Part shown: in pieces, positions 7,787-15,869 of the stretch
Numbering within the stretch: the first letter of the stretch is position 1
How the letters are laid out: every line of letters starts with the position of its first letter
DNA from: Ancylobacter novellus
Lineage (GTDB): Bacteria > Pseudomonadota > Alphaproteobacteria > Rhizobiales > Xanthobacteraceae
Direction: 5' to 3'
Assembly: GCA_003241485.1 (NCBI GenBank)
Contig: QFQD01000027.1
Coordinates: 1-44,263 of the forward strand
DNA length: 44,263 nucleotides
The notes under the pieces: generated by a model
Database searches by the model: none
Told to the model about the DNA's origin: nothing
What the model saw: the letters and a program-made list of their open reading frames with translations, nothing else
Made by a program: the position numbers and the translations under genes

Positions 7787-8845
7787 ATGCGGACCATCAA
7801 GGGGCCGGGCCTGTTCCTTGCCCAGTTTATCGGTGCCGACGCGCCCTTCAATGGCTGGGAGCCTATAACCCGCTGGGCGGCGGATTGCGGCTATGTCGGC
7901 GTGCAGGTGCCAACCAATGACCCGCGCATTCTCGATCTCGACCAGGCCGCCGCCTCGCGTGGCTGGTGCGAGGATTGGGCCGGCCGGGGGGCTGCCAATG
8001 GCGTTGCGGTTACCGAGCTCTCCACCCATCTGCAGGGCCAGCTGGTGGCGGTGCATCCCGCCTATGACGCGATGTTTGACGCCTTCGCGCCCGCCAAGGT
8101 GCATGCCAACCCCGCGGCGCGGCAGGAATGGGCGGTCGACCAGATGAAGAAGGCGCTCACCGCCTCGAAACATCTCGGCCTCAACGCCATGGTGAGCTTT
8201 TCGGGCGCGTTGGCCTGGCCCTATGTCTACCCCTGGCCGCAGCGCCCGGCCGGACTGGTGGAAGAGGCTTTCGACGAACTGGCCCGCCGCTGGCGCCCGC
8301 TGCTCGACCATGCCGATGCCTGCGGCGTCGACATCTGCTTCGAGATCCATCCGGGCGAGGACCTGCACGACGGCGACACGTTCGAGATGTTCCTTGAACG
8401 GGTCGACAACCACCCGCGCGCGAAGATGCTGTACGACCCCTCGCACTACGTGCTGCAGCAGCTGGATTATCTCGACCACCTCGACATCTATGCCGAGCGC
8501 ATCGGCATGTTCCACGTCAAGGATGCCGAGTTCAACCCGACCGGGCGCAAGGGCGTCTATGGCGGCTACCAGCCCTGGCTGAAGCGCGCCGGGCGCTTCC
8601 GCAGTCCCGGCGACGGGCAGGTCGATTTCGGCGCCATCTTCTCCAAGCTGGCGGCGATGGATTTCGACGGCTGGGCGGTCGTCGAGTGGGAGTGCTGTCT
8701 CAAGCATCCCGAGGACGGCGCGCGCGAGGGCGCGGCGTTCGTGAAAAGCCACATCATCCGCGTGACCGAGAAGGCGTTCGACGATTTCGCCGCCGCCGGC
8801 ACTGACCGCGCCGCCAATCGCCGTCTGCTGGGGTTGGATCGATGA
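7787..8845 (+). CDS. Sugar phosphate isomerase/epimerase (xylose isomerase-like TIM barrel)
   Basis: This 352-residue cytoplasmic enzyme of the AP-endonuclease-2/xylose isomerase-like barrel family interconverts sugars or sugar phosphates through a divalent metal. Candidate metal ligands are visible in the expected order: Glu186 (CFEIHPGED), Asp217 (LYDPSHY), His243 (MFHVKDAE) and Glu300 (VVEWECC). The start is well supported by GGGAGGA 7 nt upstream. The stop overlaps the start of the following Gfo/Idh/MocA gene by 4 bp, so the two are one transcription unit. Such a pair next to a sugar ABC operon usually forms a catabolic route in which a sugar is oxidised and isomerised. The precise substrate is unknown. 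Confidence 0.88.
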   Translation: MRTIKGPGLFLAQFIGADAPFNGWEPITRWAADCGYVGVQVPTNDPRILDLDQAAASRGWCEDWAGRGAANGVAVTELSTHLQGQLVAVHPAYDAMFDAFAPAKVHANPAARQEWAVDQMKKALTASKHLGLNAMVSFSGALAWPYVYPWPQRPAGLVEEAFDELARRWRPLLDHADACGVDICFEIHPGEDLHDGDTFEMFLERVDNHPRAKMLYDPSHYVLQQLDYLDHLDIYAERIGMFHVKDAEFNPTGRKGVYGGYQPWLKRAGRFRSPGDGQVDFGAIFSKLAAMDFDGWAVVEWECCLKHPEDGAREGAAFVKSHIIRVTEKAFDDFAAAGTDRAANRRLLGLDR

Positions 8846-9978
8846 GCGCCCCCATTCGCCTCGGCATGGTGGGCGGGGGCACCGGCGCCTTCATCGGCGC
8901 CGTTCACCGCATCGCCGCCCGGCTCGACGGGCATTACCAGCTGGTCGCCGGCGCCCTGTCGTCGACGCCGGAAAAGGCCCGCGCCTCGGCGGCCGAACTT
9001 GGCCTCGCCCGCGCTTATGACGACTACACCGCCATGGCCAAGAGCGAGGCGCGCCGCAGGGATGGCATCGAGGCGGTGGCTATCGTCACGCCGAATCACA
9101 TGCATGCCGGCCCCGCCATCGCGTTCCTCAAGCGTGGCATCCATGTCATCTGCGACAAGCCGCTGACCGCGACCATGGCGGAGGCGAAGAAGCTCCGCAG
9201 CGTGGCGGAAAAGGCGAATGCGCTGTTCGTCCTCACCCACAACTACACCGGCTACCCCCTGGTACGGCAGGCTCGCGCCATGGTGGAGGCGGGGGAACTC
9301 GGCCGCCTCCGGCTGGTGCAGGTGGAATATGTGCAGGACTGGCTGACCGAGGCGGCCGAGCGCAGCGGCTCCAAGCAGGCGGAATGGCGCACCGATCCCG
9401 CGCGCTCCGGCGCGGGTGGTGCCACCGGCGACATCGGCACCCATGCCTACAATCTCGCCTGCTTCGTCTCCGGCCTCGCCCCGGAAGCGCTCGCGGCGGA
9501 GCTTTCCACCTTCGTCGATGGTCGGCCGCTCGACGACAACGCCCATGTGCTGCTGCGCTTTGCCGGCGGCGCGCGCGGCATGCTGTGGGCGAGCCAGGTG
9601 GCGCCGGGCAATGAGAACGGGCTGCGGCTGCGCGTTTACGGCGAAAAGGGCGGGCTGGAATGGGCGCAGGAGAACCCCAACCAGCTCTGGTTTACCCCGT
9701 TCGGCCAGCCCAAGCGTCTGCTGACGCGCGGCGGTGCGGGCGTCGGCGCGGGAGCGGCCCGCGTCACCCGCACGCCGCCGGGCCACCCGGAAGGCTATCT
9801 TGAGGGCTTCGCCAATATCTATGCCGAGGCGGCGCGCGCGATCCGTGCCCGGCAGGCTGGTGAAGCGCTCCCCGAGGGCGTCGTTTACCCCACGCTGGCA
9901 GATGGGCTCGCGGGCATGCGCTTCGTCGAGGCCTGCGTGCAGTCTTCCACGAGGAACGCGGCCTGGGTGAAGCTGTAA
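8842..9978 (+). CDS. Gfo/Idh/MocA family NAD(P)-dependent oxidoreductase
   Basis: This 378-residue dehydrogenase has an N-terminal Rossmann fold beginning MSAPIRLGMVGGGTGAFIG. It carries the family's catalytic-lysine motif as CDKPLTA (Lys106) in place of the usual EKP. The C-terminal alpha/beta substrate domain contains GGATGDIGTHAYNLACF near residues 192-208, with the His that normally assists catalysis. Substrates in this family are sugars, inositols or their derivatives. The ATG overlaps the isomerase stop by 4 bp, so expression is coupled. The gene ends 16 bp from the convergent S4-domain gene. Confidence 0.9.
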   Translation: MSAPIRLGMVGGGTGAFIGAVHRIAARLDGHYQLVAGALSSTPEKARASAAELGLARAYDDYTAMAKSEARRRDGIEAVAIVTPNHMHAGPAIAFLKRGIHVICDKPLTATMAEAKKLRSVAEKANALFVLTHNYTGYPLVRQARAMVEAGELGRLRLVQVEYVQDWLTEAAERSGSKQAEWRTDPARSGAGGATGDIGTHAYNLACFVSGLAPEALAAELSTFVDGRPLDDNAHVLLRFAGGARGMLWASQVAPGNENGLRLRVYGEKGGLEWAQENPNQLWFTPFGQPKRLLTRGGAGVGAGAARVTRTPPGHPEGYLEGFANIYAEAARAIRARQAGEALPEGVVYPTLADGLAGMRFVEACVQSSTRNAAWVKL

Positions 9979-9994
9979 CAAGCGGGGGCGTGCG

Positions 9995-10276
9995 TTACGC
10001 GATCAGGCTGTAGAGCCCGCGCGCCTCCTCCGCCGGCCCACGCCGGTCGCCCAGCGCCTCGATGCGCAGAACGACGACGCGTTCGTGCAGGACCATGGTG
10101 AGCACGTCGCCCGGCCGGACCGAGCGGCTGGGCTTGTCGAGCCGGCTCTGCTGATTATTGCGGGTGAGCCGCACCACGCCTTCCTCGACAAGTCGGGCCG
10201 CGAGGCCGCGTGTCTTCACGAAGCGCGCGCGCCAAAGCCAGACGTCGATGCGGCAGTCCTCGCTGCTTTCAACCAT
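9995..10276 (-). CDS. S4-domain RNA-binding protein, HslR (Hsp15)-like
   Basis: This 93-residue protein consists mostly of one S4 RNA-binding domain: RIDVWLWRARFVKTRGLAARL at its start, and RPGDVLTM near residue 53. HslR/Hsp15 in other bacteria binds stalled 50S subunits carrying nascent chains, so a ribosome-rescue role is likely. In many alphaproteobacteria a related small S4 protein follows a helicase gene; here it stands alone beside a tRNA, facing the oxidoreductase. The start at 10276 gives MVESSEDCRIDVW and places the S4 domain a few residues in, as in the family. It is too short to be an RluA/RsuA pseudouridine synthase. Confidence 0.85.
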   Translation of the reverse strand: MVESSEDCRIDVWLWRARFVKTRGLAARLVEEGVVRLTRNNQQSRLDKPSRSVRPGDVLTMVLHERVVVLRIEALGDRRGPAEEARGLYSLIA

Positions 10277-10321
10277 GCGCGCTCACGCTCGAACGTCGAT
10301 CGATAGGCTTTCGGGAAGTCT

Positions 10322-10397
10322 TGGTGGGCCCGGTAGGACTCGAACCTACAACCAGACCGTTATGAGCGGTCGGCTCTAACCATTGAGCTACAGGCCC
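10322..10397 (-). tRNA. tRNA with CAT anticodon, probably tRNA-Ile2 (lysidine-type)
   Basis: The minus strand folds into a full cloverleaf of 76 nt including an encoded CCA. Acceptor arms GGGCCTG and CGGGCCC pair; the D-arm is GCTC...GAGC; the anticodon arm is GACCG-CTCATAA-CGGTC; and the T-arm is GTAGG-TTCGAGT-CCTAC. The anticodon is CAT. The C4-G69 and C5-G68 pairs match the known TilS recognition pattern of tRNA-Ile2, while elongator tRNA-Met in E. coli lacks them, so I favour Ile2 reading AUA. An initiator tRNA is unlikely because G1-C72 is paired. Confidence 0.9.
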
Positions 10398-10631
10398 GGC
10401 CGGCGGTGCCGGGTGCGCGTGGCGCGGGCGGAAACTAGCAAATGCCCGCTGCCGCGCCAACCGGGCGTCGCGGGTCGTCCACCGCCGCTCCATTGGCGGG
10501 GATTTGCCGTGTCCGCAAGCGCCATCCCGCTTCTTGCGCGGCACTGCCGTATTGCCGCCGCCTTCGGCAGGTGGTCTGCGCCCATGCCGCTTCGTCATCC
10601 GGCGGGCGGCCCGTTTCGAGGATGGCCCGAC

Positions 10632-11357
10632 ATGAGTTTCTTCCGTGTTTCCCTGTGTGCCGCCGCGCTGCTGGCGAGCCTGTCGCCGCTGGCCGCGCAG
10701 GACATGCCCGCGCCGGCGCGCCGGCCGACGCTGACCGTCACCGGCGAGGGCACGGCGCGGGCGACCCCCGACATGGCGAGCTTTTCCACCGGCGTGGTGA
10801 GCGAGGCCAAGACGGCGCGCGAGGCGCTGGACGCCAATACCAAGGCGGTGGGCGACATGATCGAGGCTATCAAGGCGGGCGGCATCGAGCCGCGCGACAT
10901 CGCGACGTCCGGCTTCAGCGTGCAGCCCCAATACGCGCCGCCGAAGAAGGACAGCAACGAGGCGCCGCGCATCTCCGGCTATCAGGTGCACAACGCCGTC
11001 ACCGTTCGCGTGCGCGACCTTGCCAAGCTCGGCGACCTGCTGGACCGGATGGTGACCACCGGCGCGAACCAGATCGGCGGCATTTCCTTCGATATTGCCG
11101 AGCCGGCCAAGCTGCAGGAAGCCGCGCGCGTCGACGCGGTGAAGGATGCGCGCCAGCAGGCGGAACTCATCGCCGGGGCGAGTGGGGTGCGCCTGGTGCG
11201 CGTGCTGTCGATCAATGGGGAGGGCGCCGCGCCCATGCCGCGTTTCGCGGCCGCTCCCATGATGATGAAGGCGCAGGCTGATTCCGTGCCGGTGGAAGCG
11301 GGCGAGACCGAAATCCGCGCCAATGTCACTGTCACCTATGAGATCGAGCCGCGCTGA
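10632..11357 (+). CDS. SIMPL domain-containing periplasmic protein (DUF541, BP26/YggE family)
   Basis: This 241-residue secreted protein has a signal peptide (MSFFRVSLCAAALLASLSPL, cleavage near AAQ). The SIMPL domain follows, from TLTVTGEGTARATPDMA near residue 35 to the C-terminal VTVTYEIEPR. The family includes Brucella BP26/OMP28 and E. coli YggE, linked to oxidative-stress tolerance and channel-like oligomers. I placed the start at the ATG at 10632, because the frame also runs back through the tRNA gene, where it cannot be coding. The SIMPL pattern YQVHNAVTVRVRDLAKLGDL is clear near residue 115. It faces the lipid-kinase gene, with a hairpin between them. Confidence 0.88.
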   Translation: MSFFRVSLCAAALLASLSPLAAQDMPAPARRPTLTVTGEGTARATPDMASFSTGVVSEAKTAREALDANTKAVGDMIEAIKAGGIEPRDIATSGFSVQPQYAPPKKDSNEAPRISGYQVHNAVTVRVRDLAKLGDLLDRMVTTGANQIGGISFDIAEPAKLQEAARVDAVKDARQQAELIAGASGVRLVRVLSINGEGAAPMPRFAAAPMMMKAQADSVPVEAGETEIRANVTVTYEIEPR

Positions 11358-11366
11358 GCGGCATGC

Positions 11367-11400
11367 GCCGCGGCGGCCGGCTTATTCCGGCGGCCGCGGC
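11367..11400. terminator. Long stem-loop between convergent SIMPL and lipid-kinase genes
   Basis: Two 14-bp arms with a single mismatch, 11367-11380 and 11387-11400, flank a 6-nt loop CTTATT. The loop holds the TAA stop of the leftward gene and the right arm encodes its last residues (PPRPPE). No T-run follows on either side. It probably acts as a bidirectional 3'-end structure for the two convergent transcripts. Confidence 0.55.
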
Positions 11401-12281
11401 GGGATCAGTATGTCGAGCGCCTTCGGCACGATCTCATAGGCGAGCGGCAGTTCCTCTCGGTCCAGCTCGCCATCGGTCGAAACCCAGGAGCGGGCGCGGT
11501 TGGGGCGCGTCACGGTGATGGAGCGGCCGGTGAGGCTGACGATTCCCGGATTGCCGCGCCAGTTGTCCGTCACCATGTCGGCGCCCGCCTTCAACATGGA
11601 CAGCGCGCCGCGCTCTTCGGCGATGTGAATCTCTAGCAGGCCCTCGTCCAGCCGGGCCCGCCGCCAGCCGGGGCCGGTGAAACGGTTTGCCGAGACCAGC
11701 GCGGCAAAGGCGTGGAAGGTGTGCGGCTTGCCGTCGATGGTGACATCGAGATGCATGCGGCCGCTGCGCTGCAGCGCCAGCACGGCGGCGATCGCTACGG
11801 CGAGGAAGCGCCACAGCCGCCAGCGGCGCGCCGTTTCGCGGGCCCGCGCCATCTGGCTGAAGAAGCCGAGCCCGGAAATGGTGTGAAACAGCTTGCCGTT
11901 CAGCCGCGCAAGATCGACCGTATGCGGGCGTGCCTCGTCCAGCGCGGCGAGCGCCGCCTCCAGCTCCATCGGCATGCCGATGTCGTGGGCCAGCAGGTTC
12001 AGCGTGCCGAGCGGGAGGATGCCCAGCGTCTTGCCCGCGCCTTCGAGGCTGCGCACGGCAAGGTTCACGCTGCCATCGCCACCGCCGACGATGATCGTGT
12101 CATGCGGGCCGCGCCCGGACTGGCGAATGGCACGGACGAGATTCTGCCCGCTGAGCAGATGCACCTCCACCTTCCGGTCGTCTTTGCCGAGTTCACGAGC
12201 GACCAGCGCGCGGACCTCGTCGGCGTCGAGGTCGAGCAACGTCCCGGCGCGGGCGTTGAGGAGAACGAGGATGTTGCGCAT
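11382..12281 (-). CDS. Diacylglycerol kinase catalytic-domain protein (YegS/DgkB/LCB5 family)
   Basis: This 299-residue lipid kinase has an N-terminal ATP-binding domain with the signature IIVGGGDGSVNLAVRSL near residue 58 and LGILPLGTLNLLAHDIGMP near residue 80. A C-terminal beta-rich domain contains DGELDREELPLAYEIVP. These are the hallmarks of DAGK/sphingosine kinase-like enzymes, which phosphorylate a membrane lipid or lipid-like alcohol. A hydrophobic patch (FLAVAIAAVLAL, near residue 147) may aid membrane contact. The ATG at 12281 is preceded by GGAG at good spacing; a longer frame upstream would add an arginine-rich leader of 53 residues that I consider spurious. The substrate is unknown. 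Confidence 0.88.
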   Translation of the reverse strand: MRNILVLLNARAGTLLDLDADEVRALVARELGKDDRKVEVHLLSGQNLVRAIRQSGRGPHDTIIVGGGDGSVNLAVRSLEGAGKTLGILPLGTLNLLAHDIGMPMELEAALAALDEARPHTVDLARLNGKLFHTISGLGFFSQMARARETARRWRLWRFLAVAIAAVLALQRSGRMHLDVTIDGKPHTFHAFAALVSANRFTGPGWRRARLDEGLLEIHIAEERGALSMLKAGADMVTDNWRGNPGIVSLTGRSITVTRPNRARSWVSTDGELDREELPLAYEIVPKALDILIPPRPPE

Positions 12282-12475
12282 GGCGCTCCGGGTGGTGTGC
12301 GTGAACACGGCAGTGCGGCGGCAGGTGAACGCCAGGAGTGTCGCACGCGTTCCGTTGCGCGCGATATTCCCGTCTTTCGCCGTGTGCGCCCGCAGCATGG
12401 CAGGAAATCGGCGGATTGCGGAGGGGGGCCATCCATGCACTGATCGCGTTGGGGTCGAATGCGAGGGGTGACGTG

Positions 12476-12871
12476 ATGGTGGGACAGGCGGCTAAGACAT
12501 CAATCCTGCGCCTGAGGGCAGGCTTCCTCGTCCTGGCGGCGCTGGTGTTCATCTCCGTCAGTGCCGGACGCTGGACGGCGGCGCTGTTTTCGCTCGGCTG
12601 GGGCTGGGCGGGGCTGATAGGTGTGGTCATCGCGCTCTTGGTGGCGCTGATCGTGACGCGGCTCGACCGTGTGGCCTATTTTGGCATCGCTGCGCTGGTC
12701 ACGCTGTTCGGCGCCTACACGGCCTATGATTTCGCGCGCGGACCGGTGGACTGGTCGAAGGGCGCGGCATTTGCGCTGGCGTTGGTGCCGGGGGTGCTGC
12801 TGGCGCTCGCCTTCTGGGATTTCCGCCATATCGTCCGCGAGGCCCGGCTCTGGCTGAATAGCCGGAATTGA
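12476..12871 (+). CDS. Small membrane protein with four predicted TM segments
   Basis: This 131-residue hydrophobic protein of unknown function has TM-like stretches near residues 15-33 (GFLVLAALVFISVSAG), 38-57 (SLGWGWAGLIGVVIALLVAL), 65-83 and 95-115 (GAAFALALVPGVLLALAFW). It ends in a basic amphipathic tail (IVREARLWLNSRN). I chose the ATG at 12476, because GAGGGG lies about 8 nt upstream and the alternative upstream ATG at 12338 adds a non-hydrophobic arginine-rich leader. It is transcribed divergently from the lipid kinase. I do not recognise a named family. Confidence 0.7.
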   Translation: MVGQAAKTSILRLRAGFLVLAALVFISVSAGRWTAALFSLGWGWAGLIGVVIALLVALIVTRLDRVAYFGIAALVTLFGAYTAYDFARGPVDWSKGAAFALALVPGVLLALAFWDFRHIVREARLWLNSRN

Positions 12872-12983
12872 AAGCAGACCTCGACGGAAATGGCGCGGGC
12901 TGAGCCTGGGGCCTGCCGCTAGGAGACGATTGACGGCGGCGGCGGGAGGTCCATTTTCCAACTCCCACCACCGGAAACCCGCC

Positions 12984-13346
12984 ATGTCCGCCCTGACGTC
13001 GTTCATTCCCCCCTCGGTCCTGCCGATCCTCATGCTGTTCGCCTCGAACGTGTTCATGACCTTCGCCTGGTATGGCCATCTCAAGCACAAATCGTCGCCG
13101 CTGCTGATCGCCATTCTCGCGAGCTGGGGCATCGCGCTTTTCGAGTACTGCCTCGCCGTTCCGGCCAACCGTTTCGGTTCGGCGGTCTATTCGACGGCGG
13201 AACTCAAGACCATGCAGGAGGTCATCACCCTGCTGGTGTTCGCCGGCTTTTCGGTGCTCTGGCTCAAGGAGCCGCTGGGGTGGAACCACCTCGTCGGATT
13301 CGCCTTCATCGCGATGGGCGCGTGGTTCATCTTCCAGAAGTGGTGA
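12984..13346 (+). CDS. DMT-family small membrane protein (DUF486)
   Basis: This 120-residue membrane protein of the DUF486 group has a drug/metabolite-transporter-like half-size fold. TM segments are visible near residues 9-27 (PPSVLPILMLFASNVFMTF), 36-54 (PLLIAILASWGIALFEYCL), 74-90 and 97-116 (HLVGFAFIAMGAWFIFQKW). The signature FMTFAWYGHLKHK and the FEYCLAVPANR segment are typical of the family. Function is unproven; homologues are annotated only as putative exporters. The start at 12984 (MSALTSFIP) fits family length; upstream codons lack hydrophobicity. The stop abuts the stop of the next convergent gene with no spacer. Confidence 0.85.
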   Translation: MSALTSFIPPSVLPILMLFASNVFMTFAWYGHLKHKSSPLLIAILASWGIALFEYCLAVPANRFGSAVYSTAELKTMQEVITLLVFAGFSVLWLKEPLGWNHLVGFAFIAMGAWFIFQKW

Positions 13347-14498
13347 TCAATCCGCCGGCGCGACGCGCAGCACGCGCCCGTTCGGGCTGTCGGTCAGAAG
13401 CCACAGCGCCCCGTCCGGGCCCTGCCGCACGTCGCGGATGCGCTCGCGCAACTCGGTCAGCAGCGGCTCCTCCTCCACCACGCGCTCGCCGGCCGGATCG
13501 AGCCGCAGCCGGATCAGCCGCGCACCGGACAGCGCGCCGGTGAACAGGCTGCCCTTCCAGCCCGGCAGCAGGGTGCCTGTGTAGAAGGCGAGGCCCGAAG
13601 GCGAGACGGACGGGTCCCAGTATTTGACCGGCTGTTCCATGCCGGGCCTCGCCGTGCCCTCGCCGATGCTTCCACCTGCATATTCGCGGCCATAGGAGAT
13701 GACCGGCCAGCCATAATTCTTGCCGGCCTCAGGATGGTTGAGTTCGTCGCCGCCGCGCGGGCCGTGCTCCACCGTCCAGAGCCGACCGGTGGCGGGATCG
13801 AGCGCGGCGCCCTGCGGGTTGCGGTGGCCGTAGCTCCAGATCTCCGGGCGCGCGCCCGGCATTCTGGCAAAAGGGTTGTCGTCCGGCACGCCGCCATCGG
13901 GCAGGATGCGCACCACCTTGCCGAGATGGGTGGACAGGTCCTGAGCCCGGGCGCGTTGCGTTTGCCGCTCGCCGAGGGTCACGAACAGCGTGCCGTCACG
14001 TCCGAACACCAGTCGCGAACCATAATGCCCGCTGCCCGAGACCGCCGGCTGCTGGCGGAAGATGACCTCGACATTCTCCAGCCGCGCATTGCCGGCGTCC
14101 TCGACGAGGCGTCCGCGCGCCACGCTGGTGCCGGAGGCTCCCTCGCGCGGCTCGGCATAGGAGAGATAGACGAGGCGGGTGGCGTCAAAATCAGGCGCCA
14201 GCGCTACGTCGAGCAGGCCGCCCTGTCCGCTGGCGAGCACCGGCGGCACGCCGATGACCTGGCTGGAAACCGTGCCGTTGCGGCTGACGATGCGCAGTCG
14301 GCCCGCCCGTTCCGTCACCAGCATCCGTCCATCCGGCAGGAAGGCGAGCCCCCAGGGGTTCTCCAGCCCGCTGGCGACGGTCTGCACATCGAGGGGGCCG
14401 GCGGAGGATGGCAGGCGCGCCGCGTCCTGCGCGTGGCCAGGAATGGCGGCAAGCCCGAGGTAAAGCGCACCGAGAAAGACGGCGGTAAGGTGCTTCAT
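13347..14498 (-). CDS. Secreted PQQ-dependent aldose sugar dehydrogenase (GSDH/YliI family)
   Basis: This 383-residue periplasmic beta-propeller enzyme has a signal peptide MKHLTAVFLGALYLGLAAIP ending near GHAQ. Propeller motifs include GLENPWGLAFLPDGRMLVTER near residue 44, GSGHYGSRLVFGRDGTLFVT near 157 and HGPRGGDELNHPEAGKNYGW near 242. These match soluble aldose/sorbosone dehydrogenases that use PQQ to oxidise the C1 of aldoses. GGAG precedes the chosen ATG, and the longer upstream frame has no second signal peptide. No PQQ biosynthesis genes are visible nearby. Oxidation of external sugars that feed the respiratory chain is the expected role. Confidence 0.88.
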   Translation of the reverse strand: MKHLTAVFLGALYLGLAAIPGHAQDAARLPSSAGPLDVQTVASGLENPWGLAFLPDGRMLVTERAGRLRIVSRNGTVSSQVIGVPPVLASGQGGLLDVALAPDFDATRLVYLSYAEPREGASGTSVARGRLVEDAGNARLENVEVIFRQQPAVSGSGHYGSRLVFGRDGTLFVTLGERQTQRARAQDLSTHLGKVVRILPDGGVPDDNPFARMPGARPEIWSYGHRNPQGAALDPATGRLWTVEHGPRGGDELNHPEAGKNYGWPVISYGREYAGGSIGEGTARPGMEQPVKYWDPSVSPSGLAFYTGTLLPGWKGSLFTGALSGARLIRLRLDPAGERVVEEEPLLTELRERIRDVRQGPDGALWLLTDSPNGRVLRVAPAD

Positions 14499-14544
14499 CG
14501 CATGCGCTCCGGAACCGGCAAGACCCGGTCGCATGGTTAGATGA

Positions 14545-14575
14545 CAGCCGCCGACACGCCAACGGGCGGCGGCTG
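14545..14575 (-). terminator. Hairpin between small membrane gene and sugar dehydrogenase gene
   Basis: Nine-bp perfect arms at 14545-14553 (CAGCCGCCG) and 14567-14575 (CGGCGGCTG) enclose a 13-nt loop, downstream of the leftward gene ending at 14605. There is no U-run, so its role as a terminator is uncertain. Confidence 0.35.
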
Positions 14576-14604
14576 ACAAGCTGGTGAACGGGAGGGTGTG
14601 GCCC

Positions 14605-14949
14605 TCAGCCCTGGCGGCCCGACATGCCGTCGCGGCGGGTGCTCTGCAGCGTGTCGCGCAGCATGAAGCTGGTCAGTCCGCACAGGCCGACGAAGAGCGA
14701 GAGCAGCACGGCGCCGACCGCGACGCGGGTGTCGTCGCCGGGCATGCCGGAAAGCTCGAAAGCCGAGACCTTCTGCAGGCCGAACATGCACAGCACGGCG
14801 ACAATGGCGAGCGTGAGCGAGAGCACGACGCCAGCTTCCATGAACGCGCGCCGCAGGCGGCGGCGGGCACTGTGGCGCACCCCGGCGGTTCCGGCGGCGG
14901 GCATCGTGGCAACCTTGTTCATCGTCCTGCTCGTCATCATGTCCGTCAT
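14605..14949 (-). CDS. Hypothetical two-TM membrane protein
   Basis: This 114-residue protein has a basic N-terminal region (residues 1-36, containing RHSARRRLRR) followed by two hydrophobic segments. One lies around GVVLSLTLAIVAVLCMFGL (residues 40-58), the other around VAVGAVLLSLFVGLCGLTSF (77-96). The intervening loop is acidic and probably periplasmic. The start at 14949 is supported by GAGGAG 6 nt upstream. I do not recognise a family, and there is no functional hint from its neighbours (sugar dehydrogenase downstream, GST upstream). Confidence 0.65.
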   Translation of the reverse strand: MTDMMTSRTMNKVATMPAAGTAGVRHSARRRLRRAFMEAGVVLSLTLAIVAVLCMFGLQKVSAFELSGMPGDDTRVAVGAVLLSLFVGLCGLTSFMLRDTLQSTRRDGMSGRQG

Positions 14950-15080
14950 GGCGAACTCCTCATCGTTGACGGCGTGTCTGCGTCTTCCGATGGAGAGGAG
15001 TTTCGCTGGCGATCCCGGCCCGGCTTCGGCGCGACTATGCTGGAGCCGGTATCATTTCAGGGCTATTTAGGGGCAAATAG

Positions 15081-15722
15081 TTAAGCGTTGCTAACCATTT
15101 GCACGGCGGGCAGCGGACGCCATTCGATTCCGACATGGCGCGGCTCAGCGGCGACTCGGTCGAGCCAGCCACGCACATGCGGGAAGGGGGCAAGATCGAA
15201 CTCGCCCTCACCGGCCACATGGGTGTGCGCGTAGAGGGCGATGTCGGCGATGGTCAGGGCGCCGTCGACGAAGAAGGGGCGGTGCGCGAGGTGCCGCTCC
15301 ATGCTTCCGAGTGCGGCGTAGCCTTCCTCCAGCCAGCGGTCGATGTCATGGGTGCGCAGCTCACGTCCGCCGCGCACCAGCTTCAGCCAGAAGCGCGCGG
15401 CGGCAATGGCGGGCTCGTGGCTGTGCTGCTCGAAGAACATCCAGCGCAGCACTTCCGCCCGTGCGAGCGGCTCATCGGGCAGGAACGGCGTGCCGTCGGC
15501 GAGATAGAAGAGAATGGCATTGGATTCGGCGAGGAAGCGCCCGCCCGGCAGTTCCAGCAGCGGCACCCGCCCTTCCGGGTTCTTCATCAGGAATTCGGGC
15601 GTCCGGTTCTCGCCCCGGAACAGGTCGACATCCACCAGTTGGAACGCCCGCCCGAGCTTCGCGAGCAGCAGGCGCACCTTGTAGCTGTTCCCGGAACTTT
15701 GCATGGAATGGAGCTTCAGCAT
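15081..15722 (-). CDS. Glutathione S-transferase family protein
   Basis: This 213-residue cytoplasmic protein has an N-terminal thioredoxin-like domain: MLKLHSMQSSGNSYKVRLLL, then NPEGRVPLLELPGGRFLAES near residues 49-68. That segment contains the cis-proline and the Glu-Ser pair that hold the glutathione gamma-glutamyl group. A helical C-terminal domain starts near residue 85. The candidate catalytic residue is Ser9/Ser10 or Asn12 and not Tyr, typical of bacterial beta/theta/nu-like GSTs. The gene is divergent from the aminotransferase gene. Substrate is unknown. The start is the only ATG that preserves the first beta strand. Confidence 0.88.
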   Translation of the reverse strand: MLKLHSMQSSGNSYKVRLLLAKLGRAFQLVDVDLFRGENRTPEFLMKNPEGRVPLLELPGGRFLAESNAILFYLADGTPFLPDEPLARAEVLRWMFFEQHSHEPAIAAARFWLKLVRGGRELRTHDIDRWLEEGYAALGSMERHLAHRPFFVDGALTIADIALYAHTHVAGEGEFDLAPFPHVRGWLDRVAAEPRHVGIEWRPLPAVQMVSNA

Positions 15723-15869
15723 GCAAAAGACCCCGGCAGAATCGGATTACGGAGCGGCAGCGGCAGCTTATCGCATCAAACCGCCGGGTCGCAGGTGGGG
15801 AATCGCTTGCCCGCACGCAAGGGCTCGACTAGTTGTCGCGGGCAAAACATCCTCCAAGGGAGTTCGGCC

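Noticed and set aside
10383..10631. N-terminal extension of the SIMPL protein through the tRNA-flanking sequence
   Set aside because: It overlaps the tRNA gene and would bury the signal peptide; the ATG at 10632 starts a normal signal sequence.
15099..15869. N-terminal extension of aspartate aminotransferase
   Set aside because: It lies antisense to the GST gene and lacks conservation; the standard MSLISAALKR start is at 15870 with a ribosome-binding site.
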